A DNA stretch of 64,000 nt from Georgenia sp. SYP-B2076 (GTDB lineage Bacteria > Actinomycetota > Actinomycetes > Actinomycetales > Actinomycetaceae): positions 113,379 to 177,378 of the forward strand of contig NZ_RXOZ01000037.1 of NCBI RefSeq assembly GCF_003991205.1, read 5' to 3'. The position numbers and the translations under genes were made by a program. The notes beneath the pieces were generated by a model. That model was given only the letters and a program-made list of their open reading frames with translations, was not told the DNA's origin and ran no database searches. This document shows, piece after piece, positions 18,102 through 26,227 of this stretch; within the stretch, counting starts at the first letter, position 1; each line of letters starts with the position of its first letter.

Positions 18102-18808
18102 ACCCCCGCCAGCGACGGGGCGTGCTGCTCCTGATCGCCACCGGGATCGGCGCCGTCGTCGTCTTCTTCGCCATCTCGGCCTACGTGTCCTCGGTCGCCT
18201 CCCAGGTCGGGAACATGGTGCCGGTCGTCACCCTCACGCGGGACGTCGAGGCGCTGGAGCCGGTCAGGCCGGAGATGGTCGAGGTCGTCGAGCGGCCCGA
18301 GCGGTGGGTGCCCGAGACCGCGCTGCGCTCCCTCGACCAGGCCGCCGGGCTCGTGTCCACGGGCCCCTTCCGCGCCGACACCATGCTGCAGGACGGCATG
18401 CTCACCGAGGCTCCCGGCCTGAATCCCGGCTTCCGCGAGGTGGCGATCATGGTCGACGCCGAGACGGGCGTGGCCGGCAAGGTCAGCTCCGGCGACCGGG
18501 TCGACATCCTCGCCACCACCGTCGATCCCGGCACCGACGCCCAGCGGGCCGAGGTGTGGGTGAGCAGCGCGCTGGTCATCGAGGTTGGCCTGCCACAGCC
18601 CGTGGAGGGGGAGGACGTGAACGGCGGGTTCGACAGCTCCCAGGGCGTGCCCGTGACCTTCGCGCTGAGCACCGCCGACGCGCTGCGGGTCGCGTATGCG
18701 GAGAGCTTCGCGGTCAAGCTGCGTCTCGCGCTGCGCGGGCTCGGCGACGAGTCGGACGTGCCCGCCGAGGAACGCGTCTACGAGCAGATCCCGGGGGTGG
18801 CGCGATGA
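18098..18808 (+). CDS. cpaB: Flp pilus assembly protein CpaB/RcpC-like
   Basis: A 236-residue protein with one N-terminal membrane segment (GVLLLIATGIGAVVVFFAISAYV). A SAF-like domain follows (PVVTLTRDVEALEPVRPEMVEVVERP), then an RcpC-type domain with GVAGKVSSGDRVDILATT. CpaB homologues stabilise or gate the pilus channel. In this single-membrane lineage its partner secretin is missing, so its role must differ. Start and stop overlap both neighbours by ATGA. Confidence 0.82.
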   Translation: MNPRQRRGVLLLIATGIGAVVVFFAISAYVSSVASQVGNMVPVVTLTRDVEALEPVRPEMVEVVERPERWVPETALRSLDQAAGLVSTGPFRADTMLQDGMLTEAPGLNPGFREVAIMVDAETGVAGKVSSGDRVDILATTVDPGTDAQRAEVWVSSALVIEVGLPQPVEGEDVNGGFDSSQGVPVTFALSTADALRVAYAESFAVKLRLALRGLGDESDVPAEERVYEQIPGVAR

Positions 18809-20391
18809 CGTCGAACGTGCTGGTCGTCTCGGACGACAGCTGGACGGTCGAGCAGGTGCGCGCCACCCTGGCGGAGCTCGACGGGGTGGGTGACGCCGTC
18901 GTCGTCGGCTCGGCCACGCAGCTGCGGGCCGAGCTCGCGCTCGGCGAGACCGACGTGGTCCTCGTCGACGAGCGGCTCGACGGCGGCACCGGGTTCGACG
19001 TCGCCCGCGAGAGCGGGCTCAACCATCCGCTGGTGGCAACGCTGGTCCTCGTCCAGCGCGCGACGCCGGAGGCGCTCGCCGCCGCGATGGACGCCGGCGC
19101 GCGGTCCATCCTCGCCCTGCCGCCCTCCCTGGAGCAGTTCGGCGCACGCATCGAGTCCGCGGTGACCTGGTCGCGGTCGGTCCGCCGGCAGATCGACGAC
19201 TCCGCCGGCCACCGGGGCACGACCGGTGAGGTCGTCGCGCTCGTGGGCGCGAAGGGCGGGGTGGGCACCTCGCTGCTCACCCTGCTCCTGGCCAAGGAGC
19301 TGGCCGCGGACCACACCACGTGCCTCGTCGACCTCGACGCGCGCGGCGGCGACCTCGCCGGCTACGGCAACATCGCCGTGCGCCGCAGCGTCGTGGACCT
19401 GGTGGAGGTGGCCGACGAGCTGACCGGCCGCGCGCTGGGCGAGGTCACCTACGCGCTCCCGCACCGGATCAGCCTCATCCCGGCGCCGGCCGACGGCGAG
19501 CACGGTGAGGAGCTGTCCGAGTCCGCGACCCGCCAGATCATCCAGGCGCTGCGCTACCAGTACGAGCGGGTCGTCATCGACTGCGGCTCCCGGCTGGACG
19601 ACGTCATGGTGATGGGCCTGGACTCCGCGGACGACGTCCTCGTCGTCGCCACCCCCGACGTGCCCGCCCTCCGGGCCGCCCGCCGCCTCTCCGAGGCGCT
19701 CGACCGTCTCGAGGTCCGCGGGCAGGCGCCGCTGCGCATGCTGCTGAACATGACGGACCGGTCCAACGAGATCCAGCCCGCGATGGCCCCGAAACTGTCC
19801 GGGATCCCGGTCGCGCAGAGCCTGCCGCGGCTCGGGGCCCCGCTCGCCGCGGCGATGAACACGGCCACCGTGCTCGAGGCGAAGCTCCCCGAGCTCGCCA
19901 AGCCCCTCCAGGCGGTGGCGGCGGCCACGGCGGTCCCTGCCGCCGCCGCGCCGGCCGCCCCGGGCGCGGAGGAGCAGGCGCCGTCGCGGCGCCGGCGGCG
20001 CCCGACCGGCCGACGTGGCCGGCGCCTGGACGAGGACCGCGAGGCGGGCCAGATCGTCGCCGAGACCCCGGTGGTCCTCACCCTCGCGACGCTCGTGCTG
20101 CTCGTGTGCCTCCAGCTCATCTTCTGGGGCGTCACCCACATCTTCGCCCACAACGCGGCCCAGGAGGCGGCGCGCGGCTTCGCGGTCGGCCTCCCAGGCG
20201 ACAAGGTGCGCGCGGAGGTCCTGGACCGGGTGCCCGGGCCGTGGCGGGCGGACGTCACCATCTCGGCGCCGACGGTGGACGACGTGACCGTGACCCTGCG
20301 CACGCCGTCGCCGCTCTCCCTGCCGGAGACGAGCGCGACCGCCCAGATCCTCTGGGAACCCGGGGCCCAGGACGGCTGGGGACAGGGATGA
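18805..20391 (+). CDS. CpaE/TadZ-type ATPase fused to a TadE-like pseudopilin domain
   Basis: A 528-residue two-part protein. Residues 1-135 form a receiver-like alpha/beta domain (VLVVSDDSWTVEQVRATL, VVLVDERLDGGTGFDVA). Residues 142-370 form a MinD/ParA-like ATPase with deviant Walker A GAKGGVGTS (148-156) and CLVDLDARGGD, the CpaE/TadZ type that localises pilus machinery. After an Ala/Pro and Arg-rich linker (371-408), residues 414-528 restart like a TadE protein: AG followed by QIVAE, then a membrane helix (~421-441) and a small extracytoplasmic domain. No stop or in-frame start separates the two parts. Overlaps neighbours by ATGA on both sides. Confidence 0.82.
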   Translation: MTSNVLVVSDDSWTVEQVRATLAELDGVGDAVVVGSATQLRAELALGETDVVLVDERLDGGTGFDVARESGLNHPLVATLVLVQRATPEALAAAMDAGARSILALPPSLEQFGARIESAVTWSRSVRRQIDDSAGHRGTTGEVVALVGAKGGVGTSLLTLLLAKELAADHTTCLVDLDARGGDLAGYGNIAVRRSVVDLVEVADELTGRALGEVTYALPHRISLIPAPADGEHGEELSESATRQIIQALRYQYERVVIDCGSRLDDVMVMGLDSADDVLVVATPDVPALRAARRLSEALDRLEVRGQAPLRMLLNMTDRSNEIQPAMAPKLSGIPVAQSLPRLGAPLAAAMNTATVLEAKLPELAKPLQAVAAATAVPAAAAPAAPGAEEQAPSRRRRRPTGRRGRRLDEDREAGQIVAETPVVLTLATLVLLVCLQLIFWGVTHIFAHNAAQEAARGFAVGLPGDKVRAEVLDRVPGPWRADVTISAPTVDDVTVTLRTPSPLSLPETSATAQILWEPGAQDGWGQG

Positions 20392-20750
20392 GCGCGCGGG
20401 CCGGCGAGCGGGAGCGCGGCTCGCTCGGCGTGGAGCTGGCGGCCATGGTGCCGCTGCTCATGCTGGTGACCCTGCTGATCGTGCAGGGGATGCTCGCCGT
20501 CACGACCATCTCCGCCGTGCAGCAGGCCGCGCGCGACGGCGCCCGCACCATGGCGGCGGGCGAGCCCCGGGCGGTGTGGGAGCAGGCCGCCCTGGCCCAG
20601 GTCCCGGGCTGGCTCACGGACGTCGTCGTCAGGGACGGGGGGTGTGCCGGCGCGTGCGTCAGCGTCGAGGCCCGCGTCCCGATCGGCCTGCCGTCCATCA
20701 CGTTCGACACCGTGACCGTGCAGCGCACGGCCGAGTTCCCGAGGGAGTAG
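20388..20750 (+). CDS. tadE: TadE-like pseudopilin
   Basis: A 120-residue protein with a charged leader ending RERG, then SLGVELAAMVPLLMLVTLLIVQG. The Gly followed five residues later by Glu is the class IVb prepilin cleavage pattern. The helix is followed by TTISAVQQAARDGAR, typical of TadE. Three cysteines follow in the small outer domain. It is likely a minor subunit of the pilus base or tip. The start overlaps the stop of the fused ATPase gene. Confidence 0.82.
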   Translation: MSARAGERERGSLGVELAAMVPLLMLVTLLIVQGMLAVTTISAVQQAARDGARTMAAGEPRAVWEQAALAQVPGWLTDVVVRDGGCAGACVSVEARVPIGLPSITFDTVTVQRTAEFPRE

Positions 20751-20752
20751 CG

Positions 20753-22075
20753 GTGGCACTGCGCGACAGGCTCTCCCAGGACTCGCGGCCGGCGGGCGAC
20801 GACGCCGATGACCTGGTCACCAAGTTCAAGACCCGCCTGCTCGAGGAGGTCGACCTCGAGGAGGTCACCGCCCTCGACCTGGCCAAGCGGCGCGCGCGGC
20901 TCGAGCGCGTGCTCGCCCGGATCCTCTCCTTCGAGGGGCCCGTGATGTCCTCGCGCGAGCGCGGGCGGCTCATCCAGCGCATCGTCGACGACACCGTCGG
21001 CCTAGGCGTGCTCGAGGGCCTCCTCGCCGACGAGACGGTCACCGAGATCATGGTCAACGGCGCCAAGGACATCTTCGTCGAGCGGCGCGGCCGCATCGAG
21101 CGGGTGCCCACCACCTTCGCGTCCGAGGCGCAGCTGTACCAGACCATCGACCGCATCGTCTCCTCGGTCAACCGCCGGGTGGACGAGTCGAGCCCGATGG
21201 TCGACGCCCGGCTGGCCACCGGCGAGCGCGTGAACGTGATCATCCCGCCGCTCGCGATGGACGGCCCCACGCTGACCATCCGCCGCTTCCCGCAGCCCTT
21301 CCGCATGGGGGACCTGGTGGCGAAGGGCACGCTGGACGAGCCCCTCGCCCTGCTGCTGGCCGCCATGGTCCGGGCGCGGTGCAACATCCTCGTCTCGGGC
21401 GGCACGGGCTCCGGCAAGACCACGTTCCTCAACGCCCTCTCGGGACTGATCCCGGACGGCGAGCGGATCGTCACTATCGAGGACGCCGCCGAGCTCTCGC
21501 TGCAGCAGCCCCACGTCGTCCGGCTCGAGTCCCGCCCGTCGAACGTCGAGGGGCAGGGCGCGGTCACCATCCGCGACCTCGTGCGCAACAGCCTGCGGAT
21601 GCGGCCCGACCGGATCGTCGTCGGGGAGGTCCGCGGGGGCGAGACCCTTGACATGCTCCAGGCGATGAACACCGGCCACGAGGGGTCCCTGACCACCGTC
21701 CACGCCAACAGCGCCTCCGACGCCCTCGGGCGCCTGGAGACCCTGGCGGCGATGACCGACCTGGAGCTGCCGGTCGACGTCATCCGCGACCAGATCAACG
21801 GTGCCATGGACGTCGTCGTCCAGCTCGAGCGCGACGGCGACGGCAACCGGCGCATCCGCGAGGTGCACGCCGTGACCTCCGCCCACCGAGAGCCGTTCCG
21901 GACGGAGCCCATCACCGACTTCGTGCCCCCGCCGTTCGGCGCCGAGCCCGGCACGGCCGGCACCTTCGCGCACCACTCGCTGCCCCGGCAGCTGCGCGAG
22001 CGGCTCCTCCGCGCCGGCGAGGTCGTCCCGCAGCAGTTCGCCGTCGCCGGCCACCGGAGCGTGGTGCCGGCATGA
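20753..22075 (+). CDS. cpaF: Type II/IV secretion ATPase CpaF/TadA
   Basis: A 440-residue hexameric cytosolic ATPase driving Flp pilus extension. The N-domain leads into LGVLEGLLADETVTEIMVNG, typical of CpaF. Walker A GGTGSGKT is at 216-223, the Asp box TIEDAAEL at 241-248, Walker B RIVVGEVRGGE at 287-297 and the His box TGHEGSLTTVHANS at 307-320, so every catalytic motif is intact. The start is a GTG two bases after the tadE stop, with GAGGGAG upstream. Confidence 0.93.
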   Translation: MALRDRLSQDSRPAGDDADDLVTKFKTRLLEEVDLEEVTALDLAKRRARLERVLARILSFEGPVMSSRERGRLIQRIVDDTVGLGVLEGLLADETVTEIMVNGAKDIFVERRGRIERVPTTFASEAQLYQTIDRIVSSVNRRVDESSPMVDARLATGERVNVIIPPLAMDGPTLTIRRFPQPFRMGDLVAKGTLDEPLALLLAAMVRARCNILVSGGTGSGKTTFLNALSGLIPDGERIVTIEDAAELSLQQPHVVRLESRPSNVEGQGAVTIRDLVRNSLRMRPDRIVVGEVRGGETLDMLQAMNTGHEGSLTTVHANSASDALGRLETLAAMTDLELPVDVIRDQINGAMDVVVQLERDGDGNRRIREVHAVTSAHREPFRTEPITDFVPPPFGAEPGTAGTFAHHSLPRQLRERLLRAGEVVPQQFAVAGHRSVVPA

Positions 22076-23004
22076 CGTGGGGATCCTCCGAGGCGGTCCT
22101 GCTCGCCACCGCGGCCGCGCTGGCGCTGGCGCTGTGGGCGGCGTCCGTCCTGGTCGACAACGCGGTGCGCGCCCGCGCGGTCGTGGAGGTGGCGGGCAAC
22201 CCCGCCCAGCGGCCGCTCGCCGGCCTGTTCGTCCGGCTGGACGCGTGGGCGCGGCGCACGCGCAGCGGGCAGCGGCTGCACCGCCGCCTGGGCGGCGCCG
22301 GCATCGACATGTCGCCGGTGCGCCTGGTGGCCACCGTCGGTCTCGTCATGACGGCGGTGGCGGCCGTGGGCGTGGTGACGCTGGGACGCATCGCCACGAT
22401 CGCCGTCGTGGTCGCCATCCCGGTCGTCGTCTCCCGCTGGCTTGACCACCGGGTGGTCCGCCGCACCGAGCGGTTCATCGCGCAGCTGCCCGAGCTCGCG
22501 CGGCTCCTGTCCAACACGGCGGCGGCCGGCCTGTCGGTCGGGCGCGGGCTCGAGCTGGCCGCGGGCGAGATCGGCGAGCCGGCCGCGGGCGAGCTCCGCA
22601 GAATCGTCGGCCAGCTTCGGCTGGGCCGGGACCTCGAGTTCGCGATGCGGGACCTGTCCACCCGGCTGCCCTCCCGCGAGCTCAACGTCCTCGTCCAGAC
22701 CATCGCCATCCAGTCGCGCTCGGGCGGCGCGCTGGTCACGGCGCTGTCGGACATCGCGGCCTCGCTGGAGGAGCGCAAGGAGCTGCGCCGGGAGGTCGGC
22801 ACGGTGATGCTCGGGTCGGTCTACGGCGGGTACACCGTGGTCGGGATCGGCGTCGCGTCGGTGCTGCTGCTCAACCTGTTCTCCCCGGGGATCCTCGACG
22901 AGATGGCCACGACCACGCTGGGCCAGCTGGCGCTGGCGGCGGCGGGTGCCTGCTTCGCCGTCGGGTTCGTCCTCATGAAGCTCATGACCCGGGTGGAGAT
23001 CTGA
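22072..23004 (+). CDS. tadB: Tad pilus inner-membrane platform protein TadB
   Basis: A 310-residue protein with two N-terminal membrane segments, the cytosolic T2SSF domain (IAQLPELARLLSNTAAAGLSVGRGLELAA and ELNVLVQTIAIQSRSGGALVTALSDIA) and two C-terminal membrane helices. It forms the platform with TadC under the CpaF ATPase. The ATG overlaps the cpaF stop by four bases. Confidence 0.9.
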   Translation: MTWGSSEAVLLATAAALALALWAASVLVDNAVRARAVVEVAGNPAQRPLAGLFVRLDAWARRTRSGQRLHRRLGGAGIDMSPVRLVATVGLVMTAVAAVGVVTLGRIATIAVVVAIPVVVSRWLDHRVVRRTERFIAQLPELARLLSNTAAAGLSVGRGLELAAGEIGEPAAGELRRIVGQLRLGRDLEFAMRDLSTRLPSRELNVLVQTIAIQSRSGGALVTALSDIAASLEERKELRREVGTVMLGSVYGGYTVVGIGVASVLLLNLFSPGILDEMATTTLGQLALAAAGACFAVGFVLMKLMTRVEI

Positions 23005-23888
23005 TGGCCCTGCTCATCGGTCTCGCGGGCGCGCTGCTCGTCGTGCTCGGGGCGACGGGCATCCGGATGACCAGCTCCGCCGGGCTCGAGGGCCTGGTCG
23101 TCACCGGCTCCACCGACGCGGACGCCGGCTCCGCGAAGGGCGCCGCGCTGCTCGTCGACCGGATCGGCGCCCGGTTCCAGCGCACCCTGATGCGGGCCTA
23201 CGGCGCGCGCCGGCTGCACGCGCTCGAGCAGCGCCTGCGCCGCGCCGGACGGCCCGAGGGCCTGACCATGACCACGTTCGTCCAGCGCGAGGCGGGCTTC
23301 GTGGTGCTCGGCGCCGCGGTGGCCGTGCTCGTCGCCCTGCTCGGCGAGCCCGTCGTGGGCGTCCTGCTCGGGCTGGTGTTCGCGCTGTGGATGGAGGTCT
23401 GGCTGTGGCTGGTCGCCGGCAGGCGCCGCACGCAGATCGACCGCGACCTGCCGGACTTCCTCGACGTCCTCGGGGTGACGGTGCGGGCCGGCATGTCCTT
23501 CCGGCAGGCCGTCGAGCGGGTCGCCGCCTTCCACGACGGTCCGCTGGCGCAGGAGATGGCGACGGCGCTGCGCGAGATGCAGCTCGGCGTCCCCCGGCGC
23601 GAGGCGCTCATCGGCGTCCGCGAGCGCGCCCAGTCGGAGAACGTCAACACCTTCGTCACCGCCCTGCTGCAGGCCGAGGAGCTCGGCGTGCCCATCGCGG
23701 AGGCGCTGACGAGCATCTCCTCGGAGGTCCGCCGCCAGCGCGCCCAGCAGGTCCGGCGCGACGCGGCGAAGGCTTCTCCCCGCGTCTCCCTCGTCGTGAC
23801 GATGACCATCGTGCCCGGCGCGCTCATCCTCATGATGGCCGGGATGCTGATCTCGAACGGGGGCGCCTTCGATGGCCTCCTCGGTTGA
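23004..23888 (+). CDS. tadC: Tad pilus inner-membrane platform protein TadC
   Basis: A 294-residue partner of TadB with the same topology. The T2SSF core is RRTQIDRDLPDFLDVLGVTVRAGMSFRQAVERVA and ENVNTFVTALLQAEELGVPIAEAL, flanked by hydrophobic segments. The start codon overlaps the tadB stop (TGATG). Its 3' end overlaps the histidine kinase gene by 17 bases, so sensing and assembly genes are one transcript. Confidence 0.9.
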   Translation: MALLIGLAGALLVVLGATGIRMTSSAGLEGLVVTGSTDADAGSAKGAALLVDRIGARFQRTLMRAYGARRLHALEQRLRRAGRPEGLTMTTFVQREAGFVVLGAAVAVLVALLGEPVVGVLLGLVFALWMEVWLWLVAGRRRTQIDRDLPDFLDVLGVTVRAGMSFRQAVERVAAFHDGPLAQEMATALREMQLGVPRREALIGVRERAQSENVNTFVTALLQAEELGVPIAEALTSISSEVRRQRAQQVRRDAAKASPRVSLVVTMTIVPGALILMMAGMLISNGGAFDGLLG

Positions 23889-25092
23889 CCTCACCGCCGC
23901 CCTCGCGGTGCGCGCCACCGCGTCACTGGAGACCGCCAGCATCGCCGGCGTCGTCCGGTTCCTCTGCGACGCGCGGCTCGCCACCCTGGCCGTCGTCATG
24001 GTGGTCAGCGCGACGCGGTCCCCGGACGCCTCGCTGCTGATCATGCTCCTGGCCGTGCCGCTGAGCTGGATGCCGCTGCGGCACTGGGCGCAGCACCCCA
24101 TGGTCTTCGCCCGCGGCACGGCCTACCTCCTCAGCGAGGCCGTGATGACCCTCATGGTGCTGAAGGTGGGCTGGACGGAGATGGGGGAGCGGGCCCTGAC
24201 GACCGCGTACCTCCTCGAGACCGCCGCGCTCTTCGGCGTCCTCCTGCCGCTCTGGCGGGCGCTGGCGCTCGCGGCGGCGACCGCCGCGGGCTGCATGGGC
24301 GTGGTGGCCGTCGGGGGCGGCGAGAGCCTGGGGGCCGTGCTCCTCGTCCCCGCCGCCGCCCTGACCTGCTACCTGTCGGGACGGCTGGGGCAGAACCTGC
24401 GGCGCCAGGGGAAGCTGGCCGAGCGGCTCGTCGAGCTGCGCAGCCGCGAGGCCGTGGCGGGCGAGCGCGCCGCCCTGGCGCGCGAGATGCACGACTCCAC
24501 CGCCAAGACGCTCCACGGCGTGCGCATGCTCGCCGACTCCCTCGCGGCCCGGCTCCACGACGACGCGTCGCCGCACGCGGCCCGCGCCGACGTGATCTTC
24601 CAGGCCTGCGACACGGCCGTGCGCGAGACCCGCGACGTGCTGGGCGGGCTGCGGGCGCTCGCGACGGACCGGCTCGCCGACGCCGTCCGCCTGGAGGTGC
24701 GGATGTGGCAGGAGCGCACCGGCATCCCGGCCGGGCTCGAGGTCCGGGGCGACGCCGAGACGGCACGCCCCGAGGACGCGGACACCGGATGGCGGCTGGT
24801 CCGGATCCTCGGCGAGCTGCTGGAGAACGTGGAGCGCCACGCCGCGGCCCACCAGGTCTGGGTCGTGCTGCAGCTGGGGGAGGAGGCCACCGTGCTGACG
24901 GTGCGCGACGACGGCCGCGGCATGGGACGGCCGCTCGACCGCGACTCCCTCGCCCTGGGCGGGCACTACGGGCTCATCGGGGTCCAGGAGCGGGCCGCCG
25001 AGGTCGGGGGGTGCGTCACGGCCGCCGCGCCCGCCTCCGGCGCCGGGACACAAGTGACGATCCAGCTGCCGCGTACCCGCGGCCAGGACTAG
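23872..25092 (+). CDS. Sensor histidine kinase (NarL-type, HisKA_3)
   Basis: A 406-residue membrane kinase. Residues ~30-170 hold about five or six hydrophobic segments with no large external loop, so it may sense the membrane itself. The dimerisation/phosphoacceptor box is ERAALAREMHDSTAKTLHG with H207. The HATPase domain has ELLENVERHA, VRDDGRGMG and HYGLIGVQERA. It overlaps tadC and is followed ten bases later by its response regulator, so it probably controls pilus expression. Confidence 0.87.
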   Translation: MASSVDLTAALAVRATASLETASIAGVVRFLCDARLATLAVVMVVSATRSPDASLLIMLLAVPLSWMPLRHWAQHPMVFARGTAYLLSEAVMTLMVLKVGWTEMGERALTTAYLLETAALFGVLLPLWRALALAAATAAGCMGVVAVGGGESLGAVLLVPAAALTCYLSGRLGQNLRRQGKLAERLVELRSREAVAGERAALAREMHDSTAKTLHGVRMLADSLAARLHDDASPHAARADVIFQACDTAVRETRDVLGGLRALATDRLADAVRLEVRMWQERTGIPAGLEVRGDAETARPEDADTGWRLVRILGELLENVERHAAAHQVWVVLQLGEEATVLTVRDDGRGMGRPLDRDSLALGGHYGLIGVQERAAEVGGCVTAAAPASGAGTQVTIQLPRTRGQD

Positions 25093-25102
25093 GGAGACAG
25101 GC

Positions 25103-25768
25103 ATGAAGGTGCTGATCGCCGACGACAACGCCATCGTGCGGCTGGGCGTCCGGGCAGTGCTCGAGCGGATCGCCGACGTGGCCGAGGTCTACGAGGCGGC
25201 AGACGGCCAGGCGGCGATCGACGTCGTCCGCGCGCGGCGGCCCGACGTGGTCCTCCTCGACGTGCGGATGCCCCGCAAGTCGGGCCTGGAGGTGCTCGAC
25301 GAGATCGCCCCGGAGACCTGCACCCTGGTCCTCACCCACTCGGAGGACCCCGAGATCATCCGCCAGGCCCTCGCCGCGGGCGCCCGCGGATACCTGGTGC
25401 ACGGCCGCGTCGGCGTCGACGAGCTGTCCGGGGCGCTGCAGACGTGCCGGTCCGGCGGGCTCGTGCTGGGTCCCGAGGCGGCGGCCGTGCTCAGCGGGGG
25501 CGCCCCGGCACCGGCCCCCGAGCACCCGCTGCGCGCGCTGCTGACCGCGCGCGAGGCGGACGTCGTCGAGGCGGCCGCGCAGGGGCTGAGCAACGACGAG
25601 ATCGCCCGGACGCAGTTCCTCTCGCCCCGCACGGTGAAGAACTACCTCAACTCCGCCTACCCGAAGCTCGGTGTGCACGACCGTGCGGCCGCGGTGGTGG
25701 CATGGCTGGCCGCGGCCCACGACGGGGCGGCACCAGGGGCGGCACAGGGGGCGCTCGTGGGGCGGTAG
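25103..25768 (+). CDS. LuxR/NarL-family response regulator
   Basis: A 221-residue protein. The receiver domain has the acidic pair in IADDNA and phosphoacceptor D53 in VLLDVRMPRKSG. Residue T78 is present, but the position of the conserved Lys is H100 (GYLVHGR), which is atypical. The HTH domain (LTAREADVVEAAAQGLSNDEIA...SPRTVKNYLNSAYPKLGV) is standard. It is cotranscribed with the kinase and lies directly before the Flp pilin, its likely target. ATG follows GGGAGACAGGC. Confidence 0.9.
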   Translation: MKVLIADDNAIVRLGVRAVLERIADVAEVYEAADGQAAIDVVRARRPDVVLLDVRMPRKSGLEVLDEIAPETCTLVLTHSEDPEIIRQALAAGARGYLVHGRVGVDELSGALQTCRSGGLVLGPEAAAVLSGGAPAPAPEHPLRALLTAREADVVEAAAQGLSNDEIARTQFLSPRTVKNYLNSAYPKLGVHDRAAAVVAWLAAAHDGAAPGAAQGALVGR

Positions 25769-25770
25769 GC

Positions 25771-25803
25771 CCTATCCGCCGGGGCGGCGGCGTCCGTAAC
25801 GTC
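25771..25803 (+). promoter_or_regulatory. Putative promoter/regulatory box before the Flp pilin
   Basis: A 33-base segment beginning CCTATC and ending TAACGTC. The same pattern at identical length (CCTGTC...TAGCGTC) occurs at 28566-28598 before the large prepilin-like gene. TAACGT at 25797-25802 could be the -10 box. Confidence 0.4.
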
Positions 25804-25856
25804 GAGCCTCGACACCCCCGGCAACGGGCCGGCCGAACACCACTCAGAGGAGCATC

Positions 25857-26090
25857 ATGCTGAACACCGCCAAGACCCGCATCCTTGCCGCGCAGGTCGC
25901 CACCGTGGCCTTCGTCGCCGGCGCCGTCGACCGCCTCCGCACCGACGAGGAGGGCCAGGCCTCGGCGGAGTACGCGGGCATCATCGCCGTCATCGTGCTC
26001 ATCGTCGGCGCGCTCGCCGCCTTCGGCGACGAGATCGCCCAGGCCGTCAAGGGCGTCATCACCGAGCAGATCGACAAGATCGGCGACTGA
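25857..26090 (+). CDS. flp: Flp-family type IVb pilin
   Basis: A 77-residue major pilin precursor. A leader with one internal hydrophobic patch ends in EEG (G33). After it come [23 protein letters not shown] with E38 and Y39, matching the class IVb rule of Gly, four residues, Glu-Tyr. The mature subunit would be only 44 residues. ATG after AGAGGAGCATC. Separated from the regulator by 88 bases that include the shared box, and followed by a terminator, so it can be expressed alone at high level. Confidence 0.93.
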   Translation: MLNTAKTRILAAQVATVAFVAGAVDRLRTDEEGQASAEYAGIIAVIVLIVGALAAFGDEIAQAVKGVITEQIDKIGD

Positions 26091-26122
26091 CCCGGGCGCG
26101 GCGGACGAGCGGCCGGACCGAC

Positions 26123-26157
26123 CCGGCGGCGCACGGCGGCCCGCCGTGCGCCGCCGG
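26123..26157 (+). terminator. Terminator after flp
   Basis: Seventeen-base perfect arms, 26123-26139 and 26141-26157, around one central base. It lies 33 bases after the pilin stop and before the promoter-like TAGGCT at 26184-26189 of the next gene. Confidence 0.7.
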
Positions 26158-26227
26158 CGTGAGGCGCTCGGTTTGTATCGGCCTAGGCTGCACCGCAACC
26201 CCCAACGGCACATCAGGAAGGTTCTCC

